DNA from: Arenibacter sp. F20364
Lineage (GTDB): Bacteria; Bacteroidota; Bacteroidia; Flavobacteriales; Flavobacteriaceae
Direction: 5' to 3'
Length of the DNA: 64,000 nucleotides
Assembly: GCF_023015905.1 (NCBI RefSeq)
Contig: NZ_JALKBD010000014.1
Coordinates: 62,001-126,000 of the forward strand
Positions 1 to 9,156 of this stretch are shown here, in pieces (the stretch's first letter is position 1; each line of letters starts with the position of its first letter). The notes beneath the pieces are model-generated. The model worked only from the letters and a program-made list of their open reading frames with translations, was not told the origin of the DNA and made no database searches. Made by a program: the position numbers and the translations under genes.

Positions 1-98
1 AAGACTTTTTTTATATATTCTTGGTTGTTGCCCTGGGAAATTCCTGTCCATGAAATCAGCCCAAAAAATAATATAAGTCCTATTCTTTTCATTATCAT
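1..98 (-). CDS. Start of an exported protein, probably DUF3570 family (partial)
   Basis: An ATG at 98 on the minus strand opens a frame that runs off the left edge of the window. It encodes a short basic N-terminus, a hydrophobic stretch and an AQ-like signal cleavage region (ISQGNNQ), as in Sec-exported Bacteroidota proteins. It starts two bases after the stop of the DUF4266 gene, so it is translated from the same message. ApbE, thioredoxin and DUF4266 genes are often followed by a DUF3570 outer-membrane-type protein; that identity is inferred from context only, because just about 32 residues are visible. A second in-frame ATG at 92 could be the true start. Confidence 0.5.
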   Translation of the reverse strand, partial: MIMKRIGLILFFGLISWTGISQGNNQEYIKKV

Positions 99-99
99 T

Positions 100-309
100 T
101 TAATTGCATCCACATCCACCACCTGTTTTGCCTCCATTGGCGCCCGCAGCAGCTTCCCGATAAATGTGAAAATTAGTTTCAAAACGCTCCAAGCTTTTGG
201 TCGACAAGGTCATTTCTTCGTCATTGAGATATACCTTGTCGTATTCTTTTACGGCAACACATGAGGAGAGTGATAATATGCCAATAATGGGTATGAGTAA
301 ACATCGCAT
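100..309 (-). CDS. DUF4266 small lipoprotein with Cys-rich tail
   Basis: A 69-residue protein with a type II signal peptide (lipobox LSSC, Cys at about residue 17) and a glycine-rich C-terminus ending GGGCGCN. This layout is that of the DUF4266 family of small Bacteroidota lipoproteins. The two Cys in the CGC tail could bind a metal or form a redox pair; this is inference. The gene lies 4 bp after ApbE and 1 bp before the next frame, so it sits inside an operon with a thioredoxin, a flavin transferase and a probable DUF3570 protein. The biochemical role is unknown. Confidence 0.8.
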   Translation of the reverse strand: MRCLLIPIIGILSLSSCVAVKEYDKVYLNDEEMTLSTKSLERFETNFHIYREAAAGANGGKTGGGCGCN

Positions 310-313
310 AATG

Positions 314-1303
314 TTATTGGGTTTTGTTAAGTTCTATATTTTTGGAAGTGTGAATGTTGTCCTCATCGTCAATAATGATGCATTCCACCCCTTTAATCTG
401 ATTTATCATATTGAGACCGGTTTGCACCCCTGTTATGAAAACGGAGGTGGCCATGGCATCGCATAATTCAGCACTAGGGGCAAAAATGGTGACGCTAAGG
501 ATCCCTGTGGATGGGTATCCTGTTCTGGGATCTATGATGTGGCTGTATTTTTTTTCATCTAAGATTACATATTTCTCATAATTTCCGGAAGTGGCAACTG
601 CCGCATTGACCACTGGGAACCATGAAAATATGTTGTCCTTGTTAAGAGGGTTGGTAATGCCTACCATCCAATCCGAACCATCGGGCTGTTTCCCCCAGGT
701 GGTTAAATCTCCTGAAGCATTTATAATTCCAGAGGTGACCCCTTCTGCTTTTAGCATGCTCCTCACCTTATCGGCGGCATAGCCTTTTCCAATGGCTCCA
801 AAACCTATTTTCATACCTTCCAATTTTAGGAATACCGTTTGTGCCTTTTTATCGAGTATAATGTTCTGGTAACCTATCTTGGCAACAGAATTTTCTATGG
901 CCTCTTTGGACGGCATCTTCTTCATGCTGCCATCATATTTCCATACCTTGTCAATTGAGGCATAGCTAATATCGAAGGCACCATCAGTAATTTTGGAGAC
1001 GGTGATGCATCGCTCAATAAGATCTATTAATTCCTGATCAACTTTTACTGGATTCACACCTGCATTATTATTGATTTTGGAAGTTTGTGAGGAAGGGTTC
1101 CATGAGGAAATCAAGTTCTCTATTCTGGTGATTTCTTCAATGGCTTTGTCTATATAATGGTTGGCGGTAGCTTCGTCTTTTGCAACTAAAGTAATATCGA
1201 ACCTGCTCCCCATTAGTTTCGTGGTTCGTCTTTGTGCCAATTCCTGCGAAAAAACGAAACAATGAATCATAAGAGCAATCCCTATAAACAATGGGTTTTT
1301 CAA
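314..1303 (-). CDS. apbE: FAD:protein FMN transferase, ApbE family
   Basis: A 329-residue exported ApbE protein. ApbE enzymes use FAD and Mg2+ to attach FMN covalently to Thr/Ser of extracytoplasmic electron-transfer proteins. A signal peptide covers about residues 1-20. Family motifs are present in order: GAIGKGYAAD (169-178), ASGDL (196-200), HIIDPRTGYP (255-264) and the metal-binding DAMAT (282-286). The length fits the family. It overlaps the end of the thioredoxin gene by 4 bp (ATGA type), showing translational coupling, and is followed directly by a DUF4266 lipoprotein. Which protein it flavinylates is not evident in the window; no NqrC/RnfG-type target is visible. Confidence 0.95.
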   Translation of the reverse strand: MKNPLFIGIALMIHCFVFSQELAQRRTTKLMGSRFDITLVAKDEATANHYIDKAIEEITRIENLISSWNPSSQTSKINNNAGVNPVKVDQELIDLIERCITVSKITDGAFDISYASIDKVWKYDGSMKKMPSKEAIENSVAKIGYQNIILDKKAQTVFLKLEGMKIGFGAIGKGYAADKVRSMLKAEGVTSGIINASGDLTTWGKQPDGSDWMVGITNPLNKDNIFSWFPVVNAAVATSGNYEKYVILDEKKYSHIIDPRTGYPSTGILSVTIFAPSAELCDAMATSVFITGVQTGLNMINQIKGVECIIIDDEDNIHTSKNIELNKTQ

Positions 1304-1734
1304 CCTTCGAACGATTTTAAGAGTGCAATATATTCCTTAACGGATACATTTTTGAATCCAGTTTGGCCCAAAATATTGCCATTGGGGTCTAAAACCAGAA
1401 CCAATGGAAAGTAGCCATTTTTATTATATTTTTCAGCCAGTTGGGCGTTTTTAGTCTTTTGAGCTTCTGCCAATTGATTGGCTTTCTTTCTGGGAAAATC
1501 TGCCCTTAGCATGGTCCAATGGTCTTTGGCATACTCTTGAAATTCTGTGGACTGCCAAATACTCTTGTCCAATTTTATGCAAGGGGCGCACCAATCCGAC
1601 CCTGAAAAGACCAACACTACATTGTGGTGGTTTTGTTTGGCCAGTGCAGCCGCGGCCGACCAATCGCTTTCCCATTTTTGGGCAGTTATAAGACTAGAAA
1701 ACAACAACCCCATAATTAAAATCCACTTCTTCAT
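1300..1734 (-). CDS. Secreted thioredoxin-fold protein
   Basis: A 144-residue protein with a cleavable signal peptide (about residues 1-19) and one thioredoxin domain. The active-site motif WCAPC lies at 48-52 (Cys49, Cys52), preceded by the typical LVFSGSD strand; a cis-Pro region (FPLVLVLDP) follows. It probably reduces or exchanges disulfides in the periplasm, perhaps on the Cys-rich partner proteins encoded downstream. It is the first gene of the minus-strand unit thioredoxin-apbE-DUF4266-DUF3570 and overlaps apbE by 4 bp. The 155 bp upstream is AT-rich and should hold the promoter. Confidence 0.9.
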   Translation of the reverse strand: MKKWILIMGLLFSSLITAQKWESDWSAAAALAKQNHHNVVLVFSGSDWCAPCIKLDKSIWQSTEFQEYAKDHWTMLRADFPRKKANQLAEAQKTKNAQLAEKYNKNGYFPLVLVLDPNGNILGQTGFKNVSVKEYIALLKSFEG

Positions 1735-1889
1735 TCCAGAATATTTAATGGTAAAACTAAAGCCTTTGTTTATCTCAAAACATGATAACTATCATGTTGT
1801 TATTGTCGGGGATATATTTTTTCCTTACATTCTTATCGGCACTATTTTTCAATAATTATTAAAAGGATATTCAGTAATGGCCTACAGAA

Positions 1890-2804
1890 TTATTGTGTTA
1901 AGCTATTAAGCCAACCGATCCATTGGTCGGTCCAGGTTGCCAAATGTGAATCCTGTAATCCAAGGGCAAAACCATGGCCCCCTGTGGGATAGATATGCAT
2001 TTCGGCAGGAACCTTGTGCTTTAGAAGTGCTTTATAAAACAAAAGGCTGTTTTCTACAGGAACTGCGGTATCATCCGTGGCGTGCAGCAAAAATGTTGGA
2101 GGGGTATCGGCAGTAACCTGTAATTCGTTGGAAAAATGTTCTACCATTTGTTGTGTTGGGTCTTCGCCCAATAAGTTTTTTCTGGAGCCGCCATGGGTGT
2201 TCAATTCCCCAAAGGTGATTACAGGATAGGCCAAGGTCATAAAGTCTGGGCGTGCACTAAGTTGGTCAATGTCATCCTGTTTGGCATACACCTCTTCGTT
2301 ATAATGGGTACCCAGGGTAGAGGCCAGATGTCCTCCTGCGGAAAAACCTAGGATGCCAATATTGCTTGGATCTATATTCCATTCGGTTGCACTTGATCTA
2401 ACCAGCCGCAAGGCCCGCTGGGCATCTTGAAGGGGAACCTTATGTTTTTCTGTGACCGATTTGGAACCGGGCAATCTGTATTTAACTACTATTCCGGCAA
2501 TACCCTTGGCGTTTAGGAATTTTGCAAAGTCGGTCCCTTCCCAATCGTAGGCCAGTATGCCATAACCGCCTCCGGGAAAAATCAACACCGCCTGTCCCGT
2601 TGCTATTTTCTTGGCCGGCAGATAAACCTCTATTTGGGGTATTTGAACCTTGGCAATCCTAACAATGTCAGCACTAACCATCTCTTCCTTTTCGTCGGTT
2701 TTGATGGAGTTGGGAATGTCGTTGGGCCAAAGTGGAAGTATGGTGTTTTGGGCGTAAGTGTTCATAGAGAGGAATAGGGTGATAAGGAAAATAAATGATT
2801 TCAT
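1890..2804 (-). CDS. Secreted alpha/beta-hydrolase esterase (acetyl-xylan-esterase-like)
   Basis: A 304-residue alpha/beta hydrolase with an N-terminal signal peptide (about 1-19). The oxyanion motif FPGGGY (76-81), nucleophile elbow GFSAGG (Ser155), an acid in DDTAVP and the catalytic His in GGHGFALG make a complete triad. The pattern is that of the BD-FAE / acetyl-esterase group found in polysaccharide loci, so it may deacetylate glycans. It stands alone between the apbE operon and the fucose locus, with about 155 bp after it and more than 800 bp before it. Whether it belongs to the fucose locus is uncertain. Confidence 0.88.
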   Translation of the reverse strand: MKSFIFLITLFLSMNTYAQNTILPLWPNDIPNSIKTDEKEEMVSADIVRIAKVQIPQIEVYLPAKKIATGQAVLIFPGGGYGILAYDWEGTDFAKFLNAKGIAGIVVKYRLPGSKSVTEKHKVPLQDAQRALRLVRSSATEWNIDPSNIGILGFSAGGHLASTLGTHYNEEVYAKQDDIDQLSARPDFMTLAYPVITFGELNTHGGSRKNLLGEDPTQQMVEHFSNELQVTADTPPTFLLHATDDTAVPVENSLLFYKALLKHKVPAEMHIYPTGGHGFALGLQDSHLATWTDQWIGWLNSLTQ

Positions 2805-3648
2805 CTAAATTTTTGAATAGGTTGATACGGTTAAAGATAGAAAATATCGTGGAACACCTAGGTTTAATGTTTTTCAAGCTACTCCACGTCCAAAAAATGG
2901 GTTCTTAAAAGTTATTTTTGCCGTTTTAAGCCTTATTTTTAATACCTAATAATTATTAATGGTTAAAAGTTGATGCATATTAGTAATTTGTTGATTTTTA
3001 AAATATTGATAATAAGGGTATTGAAATTGTGTGGTGTTTTGGCGTGATGAAGGTAATGGGTTTTTTGGGAAAGTTCAATGTTGCTGTGGTCACCTCAATC
3101 ATTTCTACCTTATGGAAGAAACCGAAGTTTCAGAAATATCCCAGAAATAAAAAAAAAGGGTTAAATCTCACAAGTAGCCAAGCGTGCACTTAAAATTAGC
3201 ACACAACATCTAACTACCGACTACTCCCACTCAAAACCAATATGTGCGACTTCTCGTTGTCCCGAAAAAGGGACTCTGTCGAAGTGACTACAGCAGTCAT
3301 TTCGCCCAGAGGGAGAAACCGAAGGTTCACGAATACCCCTAAAATAAAAATGTCATTGGCTAAATCGCATATCTAGCTCCCGACTGCAGGTGCGACTTCT
3401 TTCTCTATGGTTGTCGAGAGTTGTAAAAGGACAATTTATTTCTTTAAATGGAACTATTTCCGTGCCAATATAATGTACCTCTTCCGTCCCCTCAGCCTAT
3501 GGGTGAAGATCCACTTTCCCTACCTAGGGGAAGGTGCCTTACTTTAGGTTCTCTATTGGGAATTTTATTCCATGTTGGACCTTGACTACTGGTGTAGACC
3601 TTTTGGATAATTCTGAGCACCGCATTTGGTGCAAAATGGCTTATTGCA
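2805..3648. other. Gene-free interval with REP-like repeats
   Basis: I see no convincing coding sequence in these 844 bp. The first about 150 bp after 2805 should hold the promoter of the minus-strand esterase. The middle part (about 3090-3400) carries degenerate copies of a dispersed repeat. The last 150 bp precede the stop of the GH95 gene, and no clear terminator was found there. Confidence 0.6.
3241..3400 (+). repeat. REP-like dispersed repeat, left copies
   Basis: Bases 3241-3290 match the reverse complement of 55159-55207 with about two differences. Within it, GTCCC and GGGAC (3258-3273) form a small hairpin. A second, more diverged piece at 3363-3400 matches the adjoining part of the right-hand element (reverse complement of about 55202-55238), and 3296-3320 resembles its GTCATTTCG...GAGAAA end. 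Such hairpin-bearing repeats are common between genes of Flavobacteriia. They are read here as non-coding, not as a transposon. Confidence 0.75.
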
Positions 3649-5946
3649 TCATGGCTTTAGCCATATTTCTTGACCAGGTTGGGTTTCAATTATCAATATA
3701 TCGCCATCCCAATGGGAGTTAACTTCATCTTTATTTGAAAATTCTTTATTCGTAAAGGGATTGTGAAGTCGGATCTCCCCGCCTTTTTCAGAAACGATCT
3801 TTACCCATTTTAGCTTCCCGTCCTGTTTTTGAGCGGAGATCAAAAAAGCACCCTCTGTTCGCAATTTGCTAAATCCAACGTTTTTCCAATCAGCGGGAAT
3901 GGCGGGAAAAAGCCGTACCGTTCCGGTGTGACTCTGGATCAGCATCTCTTGTAGGCCAGCAGCATAGGCAAAGTTGCCCTCTAAGGTAAATGGCCTATAG
4001 GTAAAATTTGATTTTCCGGTACCCGATTGATCACCATTGACATGAAAACTATTGGGCAGAACAAAAGAGGTGGCAAAATCTTTCAGTGCTTTTGCAGCTC
4101 CTTCCCCATTAAAAGCCCGTGCTTTTAGATTTCCCAGCCAGCTAAAGGAATAGCCTACCCATTGACTGGAACCAGTGGCATCCAAGTTGGCTATGGTTTT
4201 TTCAATGATCTCCATATCCTTTGAGCCGTTTGAAGGGTCTATAAGCCCTAGGGGATGAATAGCCATTAAATGGGAGAAGTGCCGGTGCGATTCGTTGAAA
4301 GGTAGGCTAGGGGAAAACATAAGTCCATGTTCGTTCACAGCATAATCCGGCCATTCATTTAATGCGGCCTTCCATTTTTCTGCTTCCTTTTCTAGTCCCA
4401 ATTCAAGGGCAAGTTCAGCGGCATGGGAATAGGTCCATTTGATCAGAGCAAGGTCGAAATTCGTTATTTCCCCAAACCAGGCTTCACGGGAATTATTGTG
4501 GATTTCGGGGCTGGAACTTAGAGGTAGTTTTCTTTTTCCATCCTCACCCAAAACCGACAATTCATTAAAATGAATAGCGACTTCCTTGATCCACGGATAA
4601 GCCTCGTTCTTTAGGAAATCACGATCCATGGTATAGCGCCAATGCAAATAAAAATGTTGTCCCAACCAAGCCCCTACAGTGAGGCCGAAGGAATACTGGA
4701 TCCACCCTCCCATAGGGTCGCCCGTTAGAGTGGTTACCCCGGGTACATTAAGTCCGTTAGTGCCGTAGAAATCTTTGGTATATTTTTTAAAAGTAGGCTT
4801 GTATTGGGTAAGCCAGTCAATAAAACCTTTTTCCAGATCCAGATGATTTCCAGAATAGGTGGGCCAATAACTTAATTGTGTATTAAGATCATGATGGTAA
4901 TCGCCTTTCCAGGGTGGTAATTTGCCATTATCTGCTGTCCATACACTTTGCAGGGATATGGGTGGAGCCCCTTGTCTGGCTGCCGATCCCAACTTGTACA
5001 TTTCCATATACCATTGATTCTGCAATACAGGATCGGGAACTTTTACAGTAGATTGGTTCCAAAAGGAATTCCACCAAGCAAGGTGACTTGCCATGGACGA
5101 TGCTATTCCTTGCTGAAGCGAATTTGTCACCACTTTCTCAGCCGTATCTTTGGACTCTTTCTTGGAGGTTTGGGAGCTTATGCTCCAACTGCCTTGTAAT
5201 CCAGTTGGTGTTGGCTCCCACTGGGTGTGTACCTGAAATTTAAAATTGGACCATCCCTGTTGGTCATAGGTTATAACATGATCTTTTTGGGTCACCCTAC
5301 CTCCATCATAATTTAACCTTCGGAGGTCTTGCCCGGTTACAGGATCGTCTGCACCTGCAGGTTTTACAGAGACATAGGCCGGGGGAATTAGGCTTGGATT
5401 TAAATCCCCGCCTACATTCTCAAAGGTATACCAGCCTAAGGGTTCCGTGGCATGGACAAAGGTTTTAAGGATGGCGCCATTCTTCCATTTTACTTCGCAT
5501 ATTGCTGAAGCCAAATTTAATTTTACGGATTCCACTTCTCCAAGGGCCTCAACATCAAATTCCAAAGCACCGCCAGGAATTTTGGAAGGGGCAGGTAATT
5601 GATCATAGGGCACATCATAACGATCCTGTACATTTTTATAGGTGTCTTTTTCCCATTGCTCCTTTACCCAATCAAAACCGTAGTTCGCGAAATCTAGATT
5701 TTCCATGGGCCGTAGGTCCCAAAGATCCGCTCTGTCCAAGGATAATCGCAGCTTTCCGTCATTTTCCCAAACCAAGGCTCCCACAGTTCCATTTCCCAAG
5801 GGAATAGCTTCGTCCCAACTAGTGGCCAACTTATCGAACTCTAGTTGGTATTTAGGAAGTCGGTCGAGTTCCAGTTCGTTTGGTTCAGATTCGCAACTCC
5901 ATAAGCTGATAACTATGGCCAGGAGGCATATTGTTTTAGCTTTCAT
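3649..5946 (-). CDS. GH95-type alpha-L-fucosidase lipoprotein
   Basis: About 765 residues from the ATG at 5946, which gives a clean lipoprotein signal (lipobox LWSC, Cys18) and avoids overlap with the upstream gene; a longer frame opens at 5982. GH95 enzymes are inverting alpha-L-fucosidases or galactosidases. Hallmarks seen are the N-terminal WDEAIPLGNGTVGALVW, a DYHHDLNTQLSYWP stretch in the (alpha/alpha)6 barrel, SHRHFSHLMAIHP, and a C-terminal GNFAYAAGLQEMLIQS followed by LFPAIPADW. The length fits the family. It probably sits on the outer membrane and removes terminal fucose. It lies 17 bp after the NPCBM glycosidase and is likely co-transcribed with it. Substrate linkage cannot be read from sequence. 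Confidence 0.88.
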   Translation of the reverse strand: MKAKTICLLAIVISLWSCESEPNELELDRLPKYQLEFDKLATSWDEAIPLGNGTVGALVWENDGKLRLSLDRADLWDLRPMENLDFANYGFDWVKEQWEKDTYKNVQDRYDVPYDQLPAPSKIPGGALEFDVEALGEVESVKLNLASAICEVKWKNGAILKTFVHATEPLGWYTFENVGGDLNPSLIPPAYVSVKPAGADDPVTGQDLRRLNYDGGRVTQKDHVITYDQQGWSNFKFQVHTQWEPTPTGLQGSWSISSQTSKKESKDTAEKVVTNSLQQGIASSMASHLAWWNSFWNQSTVKVPDPVLQNQWYMEMYKLGSAARQGAPPISLQSVWTADNGKLPPWKGDYHHDLNTQLSYWPTYSGNHLDLEKGFIDWLTQYKPTFKKYTKDFYGTNGLNVPGVTTLTGDPMGGWIQYSFGLTVGAWLGQHFYLHWRYTMDRDFLKNEAYPWIKEVAIHFNELSVLGEDGKRKLPLSSSPEIHNNSREAWFGEITNFDLALIKWTYSHAAELALELGLEKEAEKWKAALNEWPDYAVNEHGLMFSPSLPFNESHRHFSHLMAIHPLGLIDPSNGSKDMEIIEKTIANLDATGSSQWVGYSFSWLGNLKARAFNGEGAAKALKDFATSFVLPNSFHVNGDQSGTGKSNFTYRPFTLEGNFAYAAGLQEMLIQSHTGTVRLFPAIPADWKNVGFSKLRTEGAFLISAQKQDGKLKWVKIVSEKGGEIRLHNPFTNKEFSNKDEVNSHWDGDILIIETQPGQEIWLKP

Positions 5947-5963
5947 GTGTTTTGTTTTAGTGT

Positions 5964-8774
5964 TTAATATATTACAAACCAAGTATTATCGTTGGCGGGA
6001 ATTTCCACTTTTAATTCCACGGAATAATCCCTTGCCAATTTATATTCTATTCTTTTTCCTTCCTTTTCCTGAATACTTACCGTATCGGTATGTCCAGTAT
6101 AATATAGGGGGAGTTTTATGGTTTGGGTCAAGGTCTCGTTGGTTGGGTTAAAGAACAAGGCCATCCCTTTTTCATTCAATTCCGGGTCAACGTGCATAAT
6201 TCCATCTATTTCCCTTCCGTTGGCTCTTTTTATGTGGACTATGGACGCATTGAGGATGTTCCGGTATTTCTTGTACCAATCTACGACTTCAATTACCGTT
6301 TCCTTCGTTTTTGGGGTGTCATATAATCGCGGTCCCCTATAGCAGGCTTGTACTCCCATCCCGTAATTCTGCACCATATGTGCCTTATATGCGTTTAAAT
6401 GGGTGTCCAAAGGCTCAATGGTAGCCTCCGCTCCCCCGCCATGATATTCAGTAAGGGGCACAAAGGTCCAGCTCATACTCGGAAGTCGGTCATAAGTACC
6501 ATCGTACATATTTTGTCTCCCGAGCACCAACTGGCGTTCTCGGGGTAGGGACCAATTGACTTCCCTATATCCAATACCGTTTTTGGTGCTGCCACTAAGA
6601 TAATACCAATCTGGTATATTTAAAGAGATGCCATTTTCATTGCACCATTTGTAGAAATCGGTAATTCGTTTCCAAGATTTCCATTGGGAATCTTCTACCC
6701 CTTTGTGGCCTACATGGGCTGTGGAGGCACATAATTGACCTGGGTAGGAACCATCGTGTTCCAATAGGTCAAAGCCTGTTTTTTCGAAGAAAGTCCTCAA
6801 TTTTTCAAAATAGTCTATTCCCCACTGGCTGTTTAGGCAGGGAGAACTACCGTGAATTACGCCACCTCTTATACCAGTTTCTGGATTAATAACATCTACT
6901 TCCTCACTGATCCACCTACTGGACAACAGGGAATATCCACCTAATTCTATGCCCTTGGAATGGGCGTAATCTGCCAAGGTCTTGAATTTGGCAATATTGG
7001 TATCGGACAGGTCTTCCATATTCAGGCCGCTGCCAAAACTTAAAATGACCATTTCATAACCTGTTTCGGCGCATTGATCAATAGCTGCCTTTACTTTATT
7101 ATCGTCGGTGGTGGTCAAATGTAAAAACAAGGGATTTTCTGTTGTCCATGGCGCAATTTTGGAATACATGGCATTGGTATATAGACCTTTACGCTGCTTG
7201 TCGTGACTTTCAAAAGGCATTTCCCAGATTCTGAAGGATTCAAAATTGGTGCTTGGGGCAATAGTCTCATTGGGTCCGATCGGTAATTTACATTCCAATA
7301 AACAGGGAGTGGATAATAAATAACTGGCCTGTGAAGTATAACGTGGATCTTTTTCCCAGTGCACAACTTTATTTGCATTTTTCATGGACATGGAATGAAA
7401 CTCAAAATCGCTTTCCACATGTATGTTGGGAGTTTCCCATCCTCTTTGTTTTTCTACTGCACTTTCCGCCTCCACCATGGCAAGGATTTCGCTCTTAAAA
7501 TTATTCAGAACAACGGACTTGTTTCCATGGTTATCAATGGTGAACCATTTGCTGATCAAAGGAATACCGTCATAGATTTCATAGTGTACCTTCACCAGTA
7601 GATCTTGAAATTCCGGATGTGAATAGGAAAAACTAAGGCGCTTTCCTTTGGTAGTACTTTTTGGTTTGGAGGACCATCTATTGTTGGGCCAGTTTATACG
7701 TTCCTGTATTTCATCAATTTTAAAATCGCTTAGCTGAAAGGAACCTGCCGGGCTCCACATTTGGTCCAACCACTCCTCCTTTAAATAGCCGTATTCAATT
7801 TGTCCGTCCAAACCACCAACGGGATATTCCTGGCCGTCTATGGTAAGCATGGCCTCCGGACTAACCCCGCGAAGCAGGGATTCTCCCGTCACCAGGTTGA
7901 TGAGTCCAACGGTGGCACAATTAGGGGTAAGACGGAAAGTTCTACTGATCAAGCCGTTGGAAATAACAATTTCCATTCCATTGGCCTGTTGATAAATTAC
8001 GGACGGGAGATTTACCTTCTCTATCAGCCAGTCTGTCTTTACCCCTTGCTTATATACGTCTTGGCCGAGGGGCATTTTTTGAATGAGAGGTTTTATGTGC
8101 TTGTTAAAAGAGGTATCAACGGTTTTTAATTTATTGAAATAATCGGCATCTACCAATTGGGGTTTAAAGGTGCCGTAATGTATAGTGGGCTCGGCCCAAA
8201 CGGCATGATCGCCAGAGATACCATCGCCCACATCCTCCACGGAGAGCTCCAAGACCTGAATTCCTGTGAGTTCAAGATCAGCTGCTATAGCCTTGCTGCC
8301 ACCGCTTATTCTTTTACTTTGCCACAATACTTTGCCATCTCCCTTTATTATGAATCTCACACTGCCTTTGTCCATGGTATCCGATGAATTGGCTACCCCT
8401 ACAAAGGTCTTGACATCATTATTTAGGGTGTAGAAAAGTTTGTTGCCATCACTTAGGGTATTGAATTCAACATCCTGTGGAAAGTCCTGCTTATCCTGTA
8501 TTCCTACCCGAGTGCGAAACCTTTGGCTCTTGCCGCCCAAGAAAAAAAATAACTTACTTCCGGACAGGGTACCAATTCCCTTTTTAAAAGTTTCACCCCC
8601 TATTTGTATAGGCAGTCCGTTTATGGCCTTGTCTTTTTGGGCCGGCCACCAGGCCTGTTCCTGTTTATCAACATCCAAGTCGGATAGGCTCAAAGTCCCT
8701 TTTTCGGAATGCTGGGCATGGGTAGTTATGGAGAATAACAAGAAAAGTGTGAAATATATTTTTAGGAATTGCAT
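5964..8774 (-). CDS. NPCBM-domain glycoside hydrolase, family not assigned
   Basis: A 936-residue secreted protein (signal peptide about 1-20, cut after THAQ). Residues about 28-205 look like an NPCBM carbohydrate-binding jelly roll. A beta-rich region follows, then a TIM-barrel-like domain containing FDLLEHDGSYPG, SLNIPDWYYLSG and LTEYHGGGAEATIEP, and a C-terminal beta domain. The organisation resembles clan GH-D/GH31-like alpha-galactosidases, and EHDG may hold the nucleophile Asp, but I do not recognise the exact GH family. It probably acts on an alpha-linked sugar of the fucose-rich substrate. The GH95 gene starts 17 bp downstream; the 380 bp upstream is non-coding. Confidence 0.75.
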   Translation of the reverse strand: MQFLKIYFTLFLLFSITTHAQHSEKGTLSLSDLDVDKQEQAWWPAQKDKAINGLPIQIGGETFKKGIGTLSGSKLFFFLGGKSQRFRTRVGIQDKQDFPQDVEFNTLSDGNKLFYTLNNDVKTFVGVANSSDTMDKGSVRFIIKGDGKVLWQSKRISGGSKAIAADLELTGIQVLELSVEDVGDGISGDHAVWAEPTIHYGTFKPQLVDADYFNKLKTVDTSFNKHIKPLIQKMPLGQDVYKQGVKTDWLIEKVNLPSVIYQQANGMEIVISNGLISRTFRLTPNCATVGLINLVTGESLLRGVSPEAMLTIDGQEYPVGGLDGQIEYGYLKEEWLDQMWSPAGSFQLSDFKIDEIQERINWPNNRWSSKPKSTTKGKRLSFSYSHPEFQDLLVKVHYEIYDGIPLISKWFTIDNHGNKSVVLNNFKSEILAMVEAESAVEKQRGWETPNIHVESDFEFHSMSMKNANKVVHWEKDPRYTSQASYLLSTPCLLECKLPIGPNETIAPSTNFESFRIWEMPFESHDKQRKGLYTNAMYSKIAPWTTENPLFLHLTTTDDNKVKAAIDQCAETGYEMVILSFGSGLNMEDLSDTNIAKFKTLADYAHSKGIELGGYSLLSSRWISEEVDVINPETGIRGGVIHGSSPCLNSQWGIDYFEKLRTFFEKTGFDLLEHDGSYPGQLCASTAHVGHKGVEDSQWKSWKRITDFYKWCNENGISLNIPDWYYLSGSTKNGIGYREVNWSLPRERQLVLGRQNMYDGTYDRLPSMSWTFVPLTEYHGGGAEATIEPLDTHLNAYKAHMVQNYGMGVQACYRGPRLYDTPKTKETVIEVVDWYKKYRNILNASIVHIKRANGREIDGIMHVDPELNEKGMALFFNPTNETLTQTIKLPLYYTGHTDTVSIQEKEGKRIEYKLARDYSVELKVEIPANDNTWFVIY

Positions 8775-9156
8775 TGGGATTTATATCTTAATTATGGTGT
8801 TTTTAGGTTCTTATGGTACAATAAAAATGTATTTTTAATAACAGAGATCTCCTAGCAGTTGGTTGGCAATTGCCGACTTATAGGTTTTTAAATTTAGTAA
8901 CTATTTGTATTATGGTGAAAATTCCATTGTATACATTATTAAAAATATTAGCTATTTGTTAAGTCACTATAAATATATCGACCAATAACGATTTCAAATG
9001 GCTTAGTAACGGAATATTGGCAATTGTTCTTGGATTATGAAATTTGGGCTAGTAGAGGGTTAACGAGGTATGTTACTGTTTTCGCCTTTATAGGTTGGTT
9101 TGGGGTAGTTTTTTTTCGTTAGGGTAAACGAGAATTTTAAAGAATGTTTGGAATTA
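8775..9156. other. AT-rich non-coding interval
   Basis: No gene is supported in these 382 bp. The part next to 8774 should carry the promoter of the NPCBM glycosidase (minus strand). The part next to 9156 lies downstream of the isomerase/epimerase gene. Several TTAATA/ATTATT tracts are present, but I see no hairpin strong enough to call a terminator. Confidence 0.5.

Noticed and set aside
3241-3400. Insertion sequence or transposon remnant
   Set aside because: No transposase fragment or terminal target duplication is visible. The hairpin and dispersed copies fit a REP-like repeat better.
5705-6151. Plus-strand frame across the GH95/NPCBM junction
   Set aside because: Antisense to two real genes, low-complexity and without a plausible start context.
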